From Planctomycetia bacterium (GTDB taxonomy: Bacteria; Planctomycetota; Planctomycetia; Pirellulales; PALSA-1355), in the NCBI GenBank assembly GCA_016200205.1, contig JACQFF010000059.1:1-36190 (forward strand): 36,190 nucleotides of DNA, read 5' to 3'. This document shows, piece by piece, positions 1 to 8,720 of the stretch; position 1 is the first letter of the stretch; the number at the start of each line of letters is the position of its first letter. The translations under genes were made by a program, and so were the position numbers. Below the pieces are notes generated by a model. That model saw nothing but the letters and a program-made list of their open reading frames with translations. It made no database searches and was not told the origin of the DNA.

Positions 1-510
1 CCCGCCTTGGCCCCTGCTGCAAATGCTAGCGTGCCGGAAAAAATCGACCCGCTGGAACGCGAGTTATTTGAGATCTTGCTGCATTTTCCGGAAATGTTCG
101 AGCAAATTGGGCAGGTGATCGAGCCTGCGCAATTGAGTTCCGCGGCGTGCCGGCAGGTGCTTGCGGAGTGCCTCCGATTGTGGTCGCAAGGGATTCTTCC
201 CGAGTTCGAACGACTGTTATTGGAGATTGACGATCCAGTGGTTAAAAACTTGCTAGTCGAGCTGGACGAAGGCGCGCGTGCGAAAGCGGGCAGCGAGTCG
301 GAAGTTCGACTGCGAGACGTGTTGGCCGGCTTCGAGCGCCGGCAACGAGAACAGCGGACGCGAAGCCGCACCGCGGCGTTGAAACAGGGGCAATTGCCCA
401 AGGAGGAGGAGCTGGCCGTGTTGCTGGAGCTCGAACAGCAACAACGTGCTCGGCAGCAGGAACAAGACGAACGAACCCGAACCGGTATTTCCGAGCCCAC
501 GGATGGGTAG
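1..510 (+). CDS. dnaG: DNA primase, C-terminal part (cut by left edge)
   Basis: The reading frame is open from the left edge and ends at TAG 508-510, so only about the last 170 codons are present. The visible part is helical and charged, beginning with a DPLERELFEILL-type helix and ending in a Gln/Glu/Arg-rich helix and a polar tail. This fits the DnaB-helicase-binding C-terminal domain of bacterial primase; the zinc-binding and TOPRIM domains must lie to the left. The assignment rests on this pattern plus the classic dnaG-rpoD order, with rpoD starting 113 bp downstream on the same strand. An internal TTG at 7 could look like a start, but the frame continues upstream of it, so I treat the gene as truncated by the window. 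In the cell it makes RNA primers at the replication fork. Confidence 0.75.
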   Translation, partial: PALAPAANASVPEKIDPLERELFEILLHFPEMFEQIGQVIEPAQLSSAACRQVLAECLRLWSQGILPEFERLLLEIDDPVVKNLLVELDEGARAKAGSESEVRLRDVLAGFERRQREQRTRSRTAALKQGQLPKEEELAVLLELEQQQRARQQEQDERTRTGISEPTDG

Positions 511-623
511 GATGCCGGAATCGGTTGATCGGCACCTGGCACGGAGCATGAAGCTCAGTTTCAGCGTGGCGATCCTTCGAAGTCAAGAGCGGGGCACCCG
601 CAGTGCCCGGGAGGATCTGACAG

Positions 624-2294
624 GTGGACCATTCAAACAAGGATTTGGACGAACTGGTCGCCAAGGGCAAGACCCAAGGATATCTGACCTACGATCAGGT
701 CAACGATTACTTGCCCGACGAAGCGGTTAACCCGGAAAAGCTCGACAGCCTTCTCATTGCGTTAGACGAACTGGGGATCGAGTTAGTCAACGAAGCTCCC
801 CCGCCGGATCCAAGCCACTGCGGCGGTGGCGCGGCGGCTCTCGACGGCCGTGCCGGGGAAGAGCTGGAAGTCGACGGGATCATTTCGGCTCTGCCCGCCA
901 AGGAATTGCCGAAGCTCAGCGATGATCCGGTGCGCATGTACCTGACGCAAATGGCGGAGATTCCGCTGTTGACCCGAGCTCAGGAAATTGCGCTGGCCAA
1001 GAAGATCGAAGTCACGCGGAAGCGCTTCCGCCGTACGGTTCTGGGCTGTGACTATACGATGCAGGCCACGATCCGCACCTTGGGTGAGGTGCATCGCGGC
1101 GCCTTGCCCTTCGATCGAACGATCAAAGTTTCGCTCACCGAGCGGCTCACCAAAGAGCAGATCATGGCGCGCATGCCGCACAATCTGCGGACGCTCGAGC
1201 ATCTGCTGGCGCAGAACCGCGAAGATTTTCGCAAACTGATCAGCAAGCGCACGAGTGCGGCCGAAGCGGCCACCGCTCGCAAGCGATTCTGCTGGCGGAG
1301 ACGCAAAAACCTCACCCTGGTCGAAGAACTCAGTTTACGTACGCGGCGCGTGCAGCCGATGGTACGCCAGTTGCGGGAGATGTCGCGCCGCATGGATTGC
1401 CTGCGGGCCCGATTGGCCGACATCAAGCACGATCAATCGGCCCAAGACGAACGGGCGAACCTGCGCAAGGAACTGCGAGAGCTGATGCTCGTGACGCTGG
1501 AAAGCCCGGCCAGCTTGCGCAAACGCTGCGCACTGATCGAGCGACAGTATTACGACTATGAGCTGGTCAAGCGGCAGCTCTCGAGCGGCAACTTGAGGCT
1601 CGTGGTCTCGATCGCCAAGAAATACCGCAATCGCGGGCTGAGCTTCTTGGACCTGATCCAGGAGGGCAACACGGGCCTGATGCGGGCGGTCGATAAGTTC
1701 GAGTATCGCCGCGGCTACAAGTTCTCGACGTACGCCACGTGGTGGATTCGCCAGGCGATCACGCGGGCCATCGCCGATCAGGCCCGCACGATCCGGATCC
1801 CGGTGCACATGATCGACGTGTTGTCTCGCTTGCGTAATATTTCCAAGAAGCTCTTGCAAGAGTTGGGTCGAGAACCGACAACAGAAGAAACGGCCCGCGC
1901 CGCCGAGATCAGCGTGGAAGAAACACGCCGGGTGTTGAACATAGGGCGGCATCCGGTTAGTTTGGATCGGCCGGTAGGCGAGAGCGAAGATTGCAGTTTC
2001 GGCGAATTTTTGGAGGACGAAGGGACCCAAAGCCCTTTGACCACGGCCACCCATGCGATGCTTAAGGACAAAATCGAGGGTTTGCTCAAGACCCTCACGT
2101 ATCGCGAGCGGGAAATCATCCGCTTGCGCTATGGGCTGGGCGACGGCTACACCTACACTTTGGAAGAAGTGGGCCGGATCTTCAAGGTTACGCGCGAACG
2201 CGTGCGGCAGATCGAAGCCAAGGCGGTGCGCAAATTGCAGCACCCGGTCCGCAGCCAGCAACTCTCAGGCTTCCTGGGGGGAGTCGCTGGTTGA
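624..2294 (+). CDS. rpoD: RNA polymerase primary sigma factor (sigma-70)
   Basis: This is the housekeeping sigma factor that directs core RNA polymerase to -35/-10 promoters (556 aa). The GTG start at 624 is chosen because GGGAGGA (609-615) sits 8 nt upstream. Residues 1-70 resemble region 1.1. Region 1.2 starts near residue 100 ([11 protein letters not shown]). A long basic non-conserved region follows, with [12 protein letters not shown] and [12 protein letters not shown], a pattern I associate with planctomycete RpoD. Region 2 begins near residue 313 ([20 protein letters not shown]) and contains [13 protein letters not shown], the -10 melting and recognition element. Region 4.2 near residues 490-550 has [16 protein letters not shown] and the helix-turn-helix [13 protein letters not shown]. 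Regions 2 to 4 look complete. It follows dnaG, as in the macromolecular-synthesis operon, and is closed by a strong terminator. Confidence 0.97.
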   Translation: MDHSNKDLDELVAKGKTQGYLTYDQVNDYLPDEAVNPEKLDSLLIALDELGIELVNEAPPPDPSHCGGGAAALDGRAGEELEVDGIISALPAKELPKLSDDPVRMYLTQMAEIPLLTRAQEIALAKKIEVTRKRFRRTVLGCDYTMQATIRTLGEVHRGALPFDRTIKVSLTERLTKEQIMARMPHNLRTLEHLLAQNREDFRKLISKRTSAAEAATARKRFCWRRRKNLTLVEELSLRTRRVQPMVRQLREMSRRMDCLRARLADIKHDQSAQDERANLRKELRELMLVTLESPASLRKRCALIERQYYDYELVKRQLSSGNLRLVVSIAKKYRNRGLSFLDLIQEGNTGLMRAVDKFEYRRGYKFSTYATWWIRQAITRAIADQARTIRIPVHMIDVLSRLRNISKKLLQELGREPTTEETARAAEISVEETRRVLNIGRHPVSLDRPVGESEDCSFGEFLEDEGTQSPLTTATHAMLKDKIEGLLKTLTYREREIIRLRYGLGDGYTYTLEEVGRIFKVTRERVRQIEAKAVRKLQHPVRSQQLSGFLGGVAG

Positions 2295-2312
2295 GATCCA
2301 CGAGCGAGCGAT

Positions 2313-2346
2313 AAGCCGCTGGCCGCCGGGCCAGCGGCTTTTTTTA
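2313..2346 (+). terminator. rpoD intrinsic terminator
   Basis: AAGCCGCTGGCC (2313-2324) pairs perfectly with GGCCAGCGGCTT (2329-2340) around a 4-nt GCCG loop and is followed by TTTTT (2341-2345). It lies 19 nt after the rpoD stop. A 12-bp GC-rich stem with a U-tract is a textbook Rho-independent terminator, so the dnaG-rpoD transcript probably ends here. Confidence 0.93.
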
Positions 2347-2502
2347 ATGAGCGGCATGATACAATAGGCACCTACAGATTGACAGGCTCTAACAAAACCG
2401 ACGAGGACCGGCTCAATTTTGCCGCAGTCCACGGAGCAAAACGCGACTCGCCCCTTCCGCGAGGAGTTTTGTTGGAGTACCTCAGAGAGCGAGAGACGTT
2501 CC

Positions 2503-3228
2503 ATGGCTGTTACCGCCAGCGCCCTGCGCGAGCTTCACAGAATTCATCGGCAATTGACGGATCTGCGCGAGCGAAAAGAACGAGGGCCCAAGCAAATCCG
2601 GGCCCGCGAGGCCAACTTGGCGCGCCTGGCCGACGAACTGACAAAACTTCAGGCCGATCATAAGGCTGCCCGCGTCCGCAGCGATCAGAAGCAACTGCTG
2701 CTCAAAAGTGGCGAGGACAAAGTCGAGAGTTTGAAAGTCAAACTGAACGCAGCCGCCAGCAATCGCGAGTATCAGGTACTCAAAGACCAGATCGCCGCCG
2801 ATCAAATGGCCGGCAGCGTGTTGGCCGACGAAATCTTGGAGGCGATGGAAAAGATCGACGAGTTGGCGGCACAGATTGCCGAACAGCAAAAGAAGATCGC
2901 GGTGTCCAAAGAGGAATTGGCCAAAGCCCAGCAGTCCGTCCTCGAGCAGGCCGAGTTGCTTGAAACCGACCTGAAGCGGCTGGAGGCCCAACTGCGTGAA
3001 GCCGAGGCGGCGCTGCCGACCGACTTTCGCGAGAACTACCAACGCGTCGTCAATTCCAAACAGGATGACGCGATGGCCGAAGTGCAGGGAGACTTTTGCG
3101 GCGGCTGCTATCAACAACTCACCCCCAACAGCATGGCCGAATTGAGCATGTCGGTGGCGATCTTCTGCCGCAACTGCGGGCGACTGATCTATCTGCCCGA
3201 AGATCGGACCCCCTCGCAAAACCGCTAA
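2503..3228 (+). CDS. Coiled-coil C4 zinc-ribbon protein (COG1579 type)
   Basis: This 241-aa protein is almost wholly a charged helical coiled coil (residues 1-190, heptad-like Leu/Ala/Glu/Lys/Arg) followed by a C4 zinc ribbon with Cys199, Cys202, Cys222 and Cys225 (FCGGC and FCRNC knuckles). This is the layout of the widespread COG1579 / zf-RING_7 family, usually annotated as a predicted nucleic-acid-binding zinc-ribbon protein. Its exact role in planctomycetes is unknown to me. The ATG at 2503 is preferred over an in-frame start at 2419 because the family begins with the coiled coil and because purine-rich GAGAGCGAGAGA lies just upstream. It sits between rpoD and greA, which suggests a transcription or translation role, but that is only context. 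Confidence 0.8.
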   Translation: MAVTASALRELHRIHRQLTDLRERKERGPKQIRAREANLARLADELTKLQADHKAARVRSDQKQLLLKSGEDKVESLKVKLNAAASNREYQVLKDQIAADQMAGSVLADEILEAMEKIDELAAQIAEQQKKIAVSKEELAKAQQSVLEQAELLETDLKRLEAQLREAEAALPTDFRENYQRVVNSKQDDAMAEVQGDFCGGCYQQLTPNSMAELSMSVAIFCRNCGRLIYLPEDRTPSQNR

Positions 3229-3234
3229 TCATGG

Positions 3235-3263
3235 TTTACAGATAAGCTTTTATGGGGCACAAT
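3235..3263 (+). promoter_or_regulatory. Candidate sigma-70 promoter of greA
   Basis: TTTACA (3235-3240) is separated by 17 nt from CACAAT (3258-3263), matching the consensus at 5/6 and 4/6 positions. Initiation would fall near 3270, directly before the hairpin at 3272-3303, so the greA leader would be about 60 nt long. Read by eye only; no start-site data. Confidence 0.4.
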
Positions 3264-3271
3264 ATGCCGTT

Positions 3272-3303
3272 GCGGTCTCCTCACGGCGGAGGCCGCGTTT
3301 TTT
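3272..3303 (+). terminator. Terminator-like hairpin inside the greA leader
   Basis: GCGGTCTCC (3272-3280) pairs with GGAGGCCGC (3288-3296), 9 bp with one G-U, around a 7-nt loop, and is followed by GTTTTTT (3297-3303). The T-run ends 25 nt before the greA start codon. It may end the upstream zinc-ribbon transcript, attenuate greA, or both. Only 25 bp remain between it and the ATG, so a promoter between the two is unlikely and greA transcription must pass through it. Confidence 0.8.
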
Positions 3304-3328
3304 GCGCACTCGATTGAGATGGTTGAAC

Positions 3329-3808
3329 ATGTCCGAAACCATTCCGATGACCCGTACCGGGTACGACAAGATCAAAGCCGAATTGGACCACCTCGAAGGG
3401 GTCGAAATGCCGGCCATGGCCTCGCTCGTCGCGGCCGCGCGCAACCAGGGCGACCTGGCCGAAAACGCCGAATACCACGGCGCGCGCGAATCGCAGGGCC
3501 TGCTGCAAGCGAAAATCAACCTGCTGCGCGACAAGCTCTCCCGCGCCTTGCTGATCGACACCTCGAAGCTGCCCAAAGACGAAGTGGTGTTTGGAGCCAC
3601 CGTGGTCGTGAAGGATCTCGATTTTGGCGACGAGGAGATCTTCATCTTGGTCGGCGCCGGCGAGGAGGACTACGATGCCGGCAAGATCCTGGTCACCAGT
3701 CCGCTCGCTCAAGGCCTGATGGGCAAGAAAGTCGGCGACAAAACCGAGATTCCCGTGCCCAAGGGCACGATGAGTTTCGAGATCATCGAGATTCGCTTCG
3801 AGGAATAA
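3329..3808 (+). CDS. greA: Transcription elongation factor GreA
   Basis: GreA rescues backtracked RNA polymerase by stimulating transcript cleavage through its secondary channel. The 159-aa protein has the family's normal length. The N-terminal coiled coil carries [16 protein letters not shown] (about residues 40-55), the conserved tip motif with the acidic residues that act at the polymerase active site. The C-terminal FKBP-like globule includes [16 protein letters not shown]. The ATG at 3329 (MSETIPMT) is preferred to an in-frame upstream start at 3302, because the upstream nine codons are not GreA-like and overlap the end of the leader terminator. An unusual leader terminator precedes the gene. 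It converges with the DUF167 gene on the other strand. Confidence 0.96.
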   Translation: MSETIPMTRTGYDKIKAELDHLEGVEMPAMASLVAAARNQGDLAENAEYHGARESQGLLQAKINLLRDKLSRALLIDTSKLPKDEVVFGATVVVKDLDFGDEEIFILVGAGEEDYDAGKILVTSPLAQGLMGKKVGDKTEIPVPKGTMSFEIIEIRFEE

Positions 3809-3943
3809 GCGTGCATTGACGCGCCATGCCGGCCGTGCTGCTGCGCTTGTTCGCCGTCCATGGGGCCATCGACGCTCGGGCGATCGTGCGAGTCGCCGCG
3901 ATGGGCGCGGCCATCGCCCGTCGCCGGACGTTACCACGGTCGA

Positions 3944-4261
3944 TTAACTCTCGGGGTCACCTGATTCGGCAAGTGCTCGTTGCAGGCGCGCAGTCAGGTC
4001 GGCCTTAGCGACGTCGCGCACCAGAATTCGCTTGTTTGGTGATGTCTCGCCGCCGAGCAATTCGAATTGGCTCTTGCGCAGCGAAAGTTCATCGCTCAAG
4101 ACGGCGATAATCGCCTTATTGGCTTTGCCCTTTTCGGGCGCTTGCGTCACGGAGACTTGCAGGCTGCCGGCCTGCTCGCCGCGGATGCAGTTGCGGCGAG
4201 CCCCGGCATGGGCCCGGACCGGCAGAATCGTTCCCTGCGGATGGCTCTCCAGCGCGATCAT
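3944..4261 (-). CDS. DUF167 (YggU-type) small protein
   Basis: This 105-aa protein has the DUF167 pattern: VRAHAGARRNCI near the start, then VSVTQAPEKGKANKAIIAVLSDEL and the S-x-ELLGGETSPNKRILV block. The family is a small alpha/beta fold of unknown function. The start is ATG 4261-4259, which overlaps the TGA stop of yggS (ATGA overlap), so the two are probably translationally coupled. A longer in-frame reading upstream would lie inside yggS and is not needed. The yggS-DUF167 pairing is common in bacteria, which supports the call. The gene converges on greA. Confidence 0.88.
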   Translation of the reverse strand: MIALESHPQGTILPVRAHAGARRNCIRGEQAGSLQVSVTQAPEKGKANKAIIAVLSDELSLRKSQFELLGGETSPNKRILVRDVAKADLTARLQRALAESGDPES

Positions 4262-4965
4262 AGCGGGACTCCTTCGAACAGCGCCGAGCCGACCCGCACT
4301 ATCGTGGCGCCCTCGTCGATCGCCACTTCGAAATCGCCGCTCATCCCCATCGAAAGTTCGGATAATGAAACGTCCGCCGGGCAGATTGCCGCCAAGCGGT
4401 CGCGCAACCGGCGCAACTGCGCGAAATCGCGCCGGGCCGCCGCCGCGCCGCCCGTGAGACTGGCCATGCCCATTAGGCCGCAAATCTTCACGTGGGAGAA
4501 TTTCTCTGCCTTCTCCAAAAGCGGCTTGAGCTCGCCGGGGGGCAGCCCTGTTTTGGTAATTTCGCCCGAGATATTGACTTCCAAGAGCACAGCCGGGCGA
4601 AGGCCAAGCTCGGCGGCATCGTCGTTGAGGGCCGACAACAGCCGGCGGCTATCGATCGATTGAACCAGATGCACCAGCGGCAGCGTGCGGCGGATTTTGT
4701 TGCGCTGCAAATGGCCGATCAAATGCCAACGGACCGCCGGATCGGCAAGTTCCGCCGCTTTCGACCACAACTCTTGCGGTCGGCTTTCGCCCAGCTCGGT
4801 GCAGCCGGCCTTGACCAGCGCGGCTGCGATTTCCGCGGGCACATACTTGGTGACGGCCAGCAGCGTGATGGCACCAGGTTCTCGGCCGCTCTTGCGGGCG
4901 GCGTCCGCGATCCGCCCACGGACTCGGGCCAGGTTTTCCGCGATTCGTCCGCCGAGGTCGGTCAT
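4258..4965 (-). CDS. yggS: PLP homeostasis protein, YggS/PROSC family
   Basis: YggS-type proteins bind pyridoxal 5'-phosphate in an alanine-racemase-like TIM barrel and buffer the cell's PLP pool. Seen here: LLAVTKYVP near residue 35 with the PLP lysine, GESRPQEL, WHLIGHLQRNK, the VNISGE..KTGL block, and the terminal LSMGMSGDFEVAI..GATIVRVGSALFEG phosphate-binding region. All are family hallmarks. The start at 4965 (MTDLGG) gives 235 aa, the usual length. An in-frame upstream start at 4998 would overlap the preceding gene and adds residues with no family match. The upstream gene stops at 4970, leaving 4 nt, and the downstream DUF167 gene overlaps by 4 nt, so all three are probably one operon. 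Confidence 0.93.
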   Translation of the reverse strand: MTDLGGRIAENLARVRGRIADAARKSGREPGAITLLAVTKYVPAEIAAALVKAGCTELGESRPQELWSKAAELADPAVRWHLIGHLQRNKIRRTLPLVHLVQSIDSRRLLSALNDDAAELGLRPAVLLEVNISGEITKTGLPPGELKPLLEKAEKFSHVKICGLMGMASLTGGAAAARRDFAQLRRLRDRLAAICPADVSLSELSMGMSGDFEVAIDEGATIVRVGSALFEGVPL

Positions 4966-4969
4966 GAGG

Positions 4970-6904
4970 TCATTCGATCTCCAACAGTGTCTTGACATGG
5001 CCGTCGGTTTGGAAATGGCCGACGAGAAACTCGGTCATCAGGTTTTTTCCGAGCACGGTTCGGATGTCGGGAGTAGCAAGCGAACGATAGACGAGCCACT
5101 GCGATTTGCCGACCTGGGCCCGGTATCCCACGGCGACGTCAGACGGCGTAATCTCGCGTTGTTGTGCCACCGTCAATTGACGCCAGGTGACCTCTTTATT
5201 CAGACGGCTGGCGTCGAGGTCGATGAACAGTGGAGCGAATAGGCACTGGCCTTCGGCCCCTTGCGTCAGTTCCAGCCCATCGTGGCTCGCTTGCAGATTA
5301 CCACGCGAAGCGCCCGTCCGCCATTCGTTCAAGGCCAGCGGCAGCACGCGAGCGCGGGGTCGGGGGCCGACCAAGAGCGAGCCCTCGCGTGTTTCACGTT
5401 CGGGGTCGAAACTCGAATGACCACTCGATGGCAACGTGCCGCGATATTCAATCGTGCCCTGCTGAATCCCCAAAACGGCGTCGGCCAGGAAAACAAACCG
5501 ATCGTTGCGGCCCAACAGCATGTGCCGTTGGACCGTGACTTCTTCGGAAAGCCGCATTTCGAGTTCGAGATAGTCGACCTCGTCGTCAGAAACCCAGCAA
5601 GTTTGTTCCCAGTTTGCCACTCGTTCGAGTGGCCGGCCGTTGAAGCGGACGTCGAGTTTCCAGATGCCCGACCAAAGACACCGACTGTCGACGCTCAATT
5701 CGGTAGCGACCCGCTGTCCGCCATACGACACGGTCAGTCGCGGCGCTTTTCGACTCCAGTCCGGCCGCAGCATGGCAAGGCCCGCCCATTCGTCTTGGAA
5801 CGCCGGAGAGGGGAGCGTTTTGCCGCGAATTTTACGCAAGGCCTGGCGGCCGTTTTCGACCAGTCGAAAAACTCGCTCCGTGGCGCGATCGTCCGCGAAG
5901 CTCAATGCCGTCTTGAGCAGATTCGAATCCCACGGTTTCGAGTCCGCACGCGAGAATACTTGTTGGCCATTGGTCCGCGAGAGCCGCAAAGCGTGCTCGA
6001 CGAGCCCGGCATACTGCCGCTGGGTCTCTCGGTCGCACCATCCCTGACTCAACTCGTGGCCGATCGCTTGCGAGCGCGTCCAACAAGCCAGCAAGGGCCG
6101 TAGCAAGTGCAAGTGCCGGCCATGCGGCAATCCTTCACCGTCGAGCAATTCGTCGATCGATCGCGAGATCGTCCGCCGGCCCTCGTCGGCCAATTCCTGG
6201 CAGGTCTCGATTTCCGGAAACGAATAGGCCAGCGCGAGCGGCAGCTCGCCGCCAAGCAATTGCATGGCGAGCACATCGTCTGCGGTTGGTCCTTCATTAC
6301 TGGCGATCGAAATCAGCCGATTCACGAGCTGCCACCATGGCCGCGAGGGCAAATGGGCCGTCAACCGCGGAAGAGCGCCGCACCAGGCGAGGCACTCAAG
6401 CCCCAGCGCGGCCGATGCCGGCGTAGACGCCACGCGAGCGAGCCGGCACGCGACGTCGTTCTCGAGCGCTGTCACTTTCCGCCGCGCCGATTCGTCGAGC
6501 TTGCGCAGGGTCTCAATGAGTTCGAGCGTCTGGTCTAGCGGTACGGCAGACCCCGCTTCTCGGGTGCTACGAGCGGCTTGTCCTCCCGCGCTTCCCGCGC
6601 TGATGGTCGAGCCTTCAGTGGCACCCAAACCCAAAACCCCAGAAGGATGCAACACTTCCTCCAAGCCTTCCGGAAGGGCCCAAGTCAGCGCCGAGCGTTT
6701 GCCAGGCAACAGCGAACCGACGGGGCAAAACTTTCGCTTGGCAAGATGCCTGCACCAGGCCGCCCAGTTCTGCTCGTCGGCTGGCGACTCGTAGGATTGG
6801 CGGACCTGACGCGGCGCTCGCTTGTGCCAAGGCCCCGCCGGGCCCACTACGACGGAATTACGGTTTTTTCCAGTTCGTTTCTCTTCGCTCGTGAGGATGG
6901 CCAT
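4970..6904 (-). CDS. Large planctomycete protein of unknown function
   Basis: This is a 644-aa open frame that I do not firmly recognise. The first ~350 residues look mainly helical (several Trp/Leu-rich helices, e.g. around ELPLALAYSFPEIETCQELA). The last ~250 look like a beta-sandwich with alternating strands (LDVRFNGRPL, YLELEMRL, QRHMLLGRNDRFVFLADAVL). The all-alpha then all-beta order and the phrase DRFVFLADAVLG remind me of heparinase II/III-like proteins, but I see no catalytic motif and no signal peptide, so no function is assigned. The ATG at 6904 is the most upstream start; the first ~40 residues are basic and the true start could be later. It ends 4 nt before yggS, implying one transcript with yggS and the DUF167 gene. 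Confidence 0.65.
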   Translation of the reverse strand: MAILTSEEKRTGKNRNSVVVGPAGPWHKRAPRQVRQSYESPADEQNWAAWCRHLAKRKFCPVGSLLPGKRSALTWALPEGLEEVLHPSGVLGLGATEGSTISAGSAGGQAARSTREAGSAVPLDQTLELIETLRKLDESARRKVTALENDVACRLARVASTPASAALGLECLAWCGALPRLTAHLPSRPWWQLVNRLISIASNEGPTADDVLAMQLLGGELPLALAYSFPEIETCQELADEGRRTISRSIDELLDGEGLPHGRHLHLLRPLLACWTRSQAIGHELSQGWCDRETQRQYAGLVEHALRLSRTNGQQVFSRADSKPWDSNLLKTALSFADDRATERVFRLVENGRQALRKIRGKTLPSPAFQDEWAGLAMLRPDWSRKAPRLTVSYGGQRVATELSVDSRCLWSGIWKLDVRFNGRPLERVANWEQTCWVSDDEVDYLELEMRLSEEVTVQRHMLLGRNDRFVFLADAVLGIQQGTIEYRGTLPSSGHSSFDPERETREGSLLVGPRPRARVLPLALNEWRTGASRGNLQASHDGLELTQGAEGQCLFAPLFIDLDASRLNKEVTWRQLTVAQQREITPSDVAVGYRAQVGKSQWLVYRSLATPDIRTVLGKNLMTEFLVGHFQTDGHVKTLLEIE

Positions 6905-7381
6905 TATTCAATCGGCTCGCGGATTTTTGAGCCCACGACATGAAAACGATCGTGGGCGACGAACTTGCGAGCGGTCGATTCCTTGGTTGCACAAAAAATG
7001 GATAAGCGGGTATCTTAACAATCGGAGGCCAGTTCATCTTGTCCCTTTGACAAGATTTTCGGGGCCATTCAGTGTTTCGCGCCAGGAACTACTAACCAGA
7101 AGCCCAAGCGAGGGAGAATCGGTCGCAAGTTCGCGGATCGTTCTGGCTTGCCAGGATGATGCAACTGCTAGTACGATGTTTGGGTGGCATCGACAACCCG
7201 TTGTCGGTGTCGTGAAACAACACGAGGGCTCTGCGGGACCGTTGCCGGTGCTGATAAGCCCTCTTGTTCCTGCGGAACCCAGACAACAAGTGGACTGGGC
7301 CGCCCAGTTATCGTATCGCTTGCACTTGCCTAATGTTGTTGCGCTTCGGGTTAGTGCCGCGACGAAAGGTGAGCTCATATT
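6905..7381. other. Divergent intergenic region, no gene seen
   Basis: This is 477 nt between the minus-strand unknown gene and the plus-strand YdjY-domain gene. Short open frames exist on both strands but none has a plausible start site or recognisable protein. It holds an 8-bp perfect inverted repeat, GCCCACGA (6931-6938) and TCGTGGGC (6950-6957), 11 nt apart, located 26 nt upstream of the minus gene's start; this could be an operator or leader hairpin. TTGCAC (6987-6992) and TATCTT (7011-7016), 18 nt apart, form a weak plus-strand promoter candidate. Confidence 0.45.
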
Positions 7382-8128
7382 ATGCCAGGACTGCGATCTC
7401 GAGGTTTTTCTATCGCGATCGGCTTTTTCGTCCTCGGGGCTGGGACGCTGTCCGCGCGGTCTGCCGAGCCGGCCGCGGAAACGGGCCTTACGAGCGTGAA
7501 ACCTGCCTCAAAACCCTTGGCGAAGGATCCGCCGGGCATGAAGCGGCTGATGCCTGGCTACGACGTCTGGATCGATCCCAAAAACAACCGAGTCGTCCTG
7601 GACGGCACCGTTTGCCTGCGAGAAGGCCAGTTGGAGATGTTCGCCTGCACCAAGGGGACCAAAGAACACGAGTCGATCGTGTCGGCCGACACCAAGGCTT
7701 ATGCCGTCCACGCGGCCCTGCTGGCCGTGGGTGCCCAGGCCGGCACGCCCGTGGAGTTTCAGCCCAGCTACAAGCCCGCCACGGGCACCCAAATCGAAAT
7801 CACCGTCGTGTGGACCGACAAAGCCGGCACGGTGCATCGCGACCGAGGCCAGGACTGGGTTCGCAACGTCAAGACGGGCAAGCCCATGGAATTTCCTTGG
7901 GTCTTCGCCGGCAGCGGATTTTTCGAAGATGAATCGACCCACGAAAAGCACTACATGGCCGAATCAGGCGATTTCATTTGCGTCTCGAACTTTCCCACCG
8001 CCATGCTCGATCTGCCAGTCGCAAGCAGCCAATCCAACGACGAGCTTCTATATCAGGCCTTTACCGACCACATCCCCCCGCTGGGCACAAGAGTGCGGCT
8101 GGTGCTGACGCCGAAGGTGACGAAATGA
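7382..8128 (+). CDS. YdjY-domain secreted protein
   Basis: This is a 248-aa exported protein. The N-terminus has a basic start, a hydrophobic core (FSIAIGFFVLGAGTL) and an A-R-S-A cleavage-like site near residue 28. The mature part contains VVLDGTVCLREGQLEMFAC, KEHESIVS, AYAVHAALLAVGAQAGTPVEF and GSGFFEDE, which match what I know of the YdjY domain, common in planctomycetes and of unknown biochemical function. GAAAGGTGAG lies upstream of ATG 7382, supporting the start. No heme or metal motif is evident. The downstream secreted gene follows 94 nt later on the same strand and may be cotranscribed. Confidence 0.8.
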   Translation: MPGLRSRGFSIAIGFFVLGAGTLSARSAEPAAETGLTSVKPASKPLAKDPPGMKRLMPGYDVWIDPKNNRVVLDGTVCLREGQLEMFACTKGTKEHESIVSADTKAYAVHAALLAVGAQAGTPVEFQPSYKPATGTQIEITVVWTDKAGTVHRDRGQDWVRNVKTGKPMEFPWVFAGSGFFEDESTHEKHYMAESGDFICVSNFPTAMLDLPVASSQSNDELLYQAFTDHIPPLGTRVRLVLTPKVTK

Positions 8129-8222
8129 CGCCCGCGCGTTAAATTGACTGTTGCGCTTGACCGACGCGGTTTTCTTCAACCGTCAATCGCCTCGCCAAAG
8201 GGCGCGAACGGAGGACGCTGCG

Positions 8223-8720
8223 ATGAAACGGACATTCCTGGCGCTCGGCGGCCTGTTGCTCGTATCAGTGCTCGCTACCACGATGCAAGCCAGTACGAGT
8301 GTTCCGAAACGGCCGCACTCGTTGACTGATTACAAACAGCCAGCCGGGCAGCACGGAGAGTCGACAAACCCACATCTGGAGTATTTGCACAACCAATACC
8401 GCCGGCTCGCAACCGCCGGCTGCCATCCGAGCCGTGCCGCCGTCCTGGCGAAGACTCTGGGTGATTCAGGCGCTAACAGCGCCAATCGGCCGGAGGTCCG
8501 AAAACAACTCGCCGGGCTGGTAAAGCATCTATCGCCGGTCGAGCGCAAAGAGTTGCAGCGATTCTGGCTTATCGAAGCCAATTACCAGAAATACCAGCAG
8601 CAGCGTGCCAAGAAGCTCCCCGCCATGGGCGGCACCGACAGACCACGCGACCCGTGGCTGGACAAGCTTGCCCATCAGCACGACGAGCGCCAACAGGCAA
8701 CCAGCAAAAGCGATCGATAA
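8223..8720 (+). CDS. Small secreted protein, unknown function
   Basis: This is a 165-aa protein I do not recognise. ATG 8223 is chosen for the strong GGAGG (8210-8214) upstream. In-frame upstream codons exist but lack a ribosome site. Residues 1-23 form a clear signal peptide (KR followed by FLALGGLLLVSVLATTMQA). The mature protein is helical and rich in His, Gln, Arg and Lys, with a HLEYLHNQYRRLA segment and a C-terminal charged tail. It has two Cys or fewer and no metal motif. It probably resides in the periplasm. It follows the YdjY-domain gene, and a repeat-rich gene-free segment begins after it. Confidence 0.6.
   Translation: MKRTFLALGGLLLVSVLATTMQASTSVPKRPHSLTDYKQPAGQHGESTNPHLEYLHNQYRRLATAGCHPSRAAVLAKTLGDSGANSANRPEVRKQLAGLVKHLSPVERKELQRFWLIEANYQKYQQQRAKKLPAMGGTDRPRDPWLDKLAHQHDERQQATSKSDR

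Noticed and set aside
1335-2261. Open frame antisense to rpoD
   Set aside because: RpoD motifs on the plus strand are unambiguous; the reverse frame has no recognisable features.
2379-2384. TTGACA ahead of the zinc-ribbon gene as a promoter
   Set aside because: It is a perfect -35 match, but no acceptable -10 box lies 15-19 nt downstream.
3826-4008. Small ORF after greA
   Set aside because: It has no ribosome site, overlaps the 3' end of the DUF167 gene and its translation is Ala/Arg-rich low complexity.
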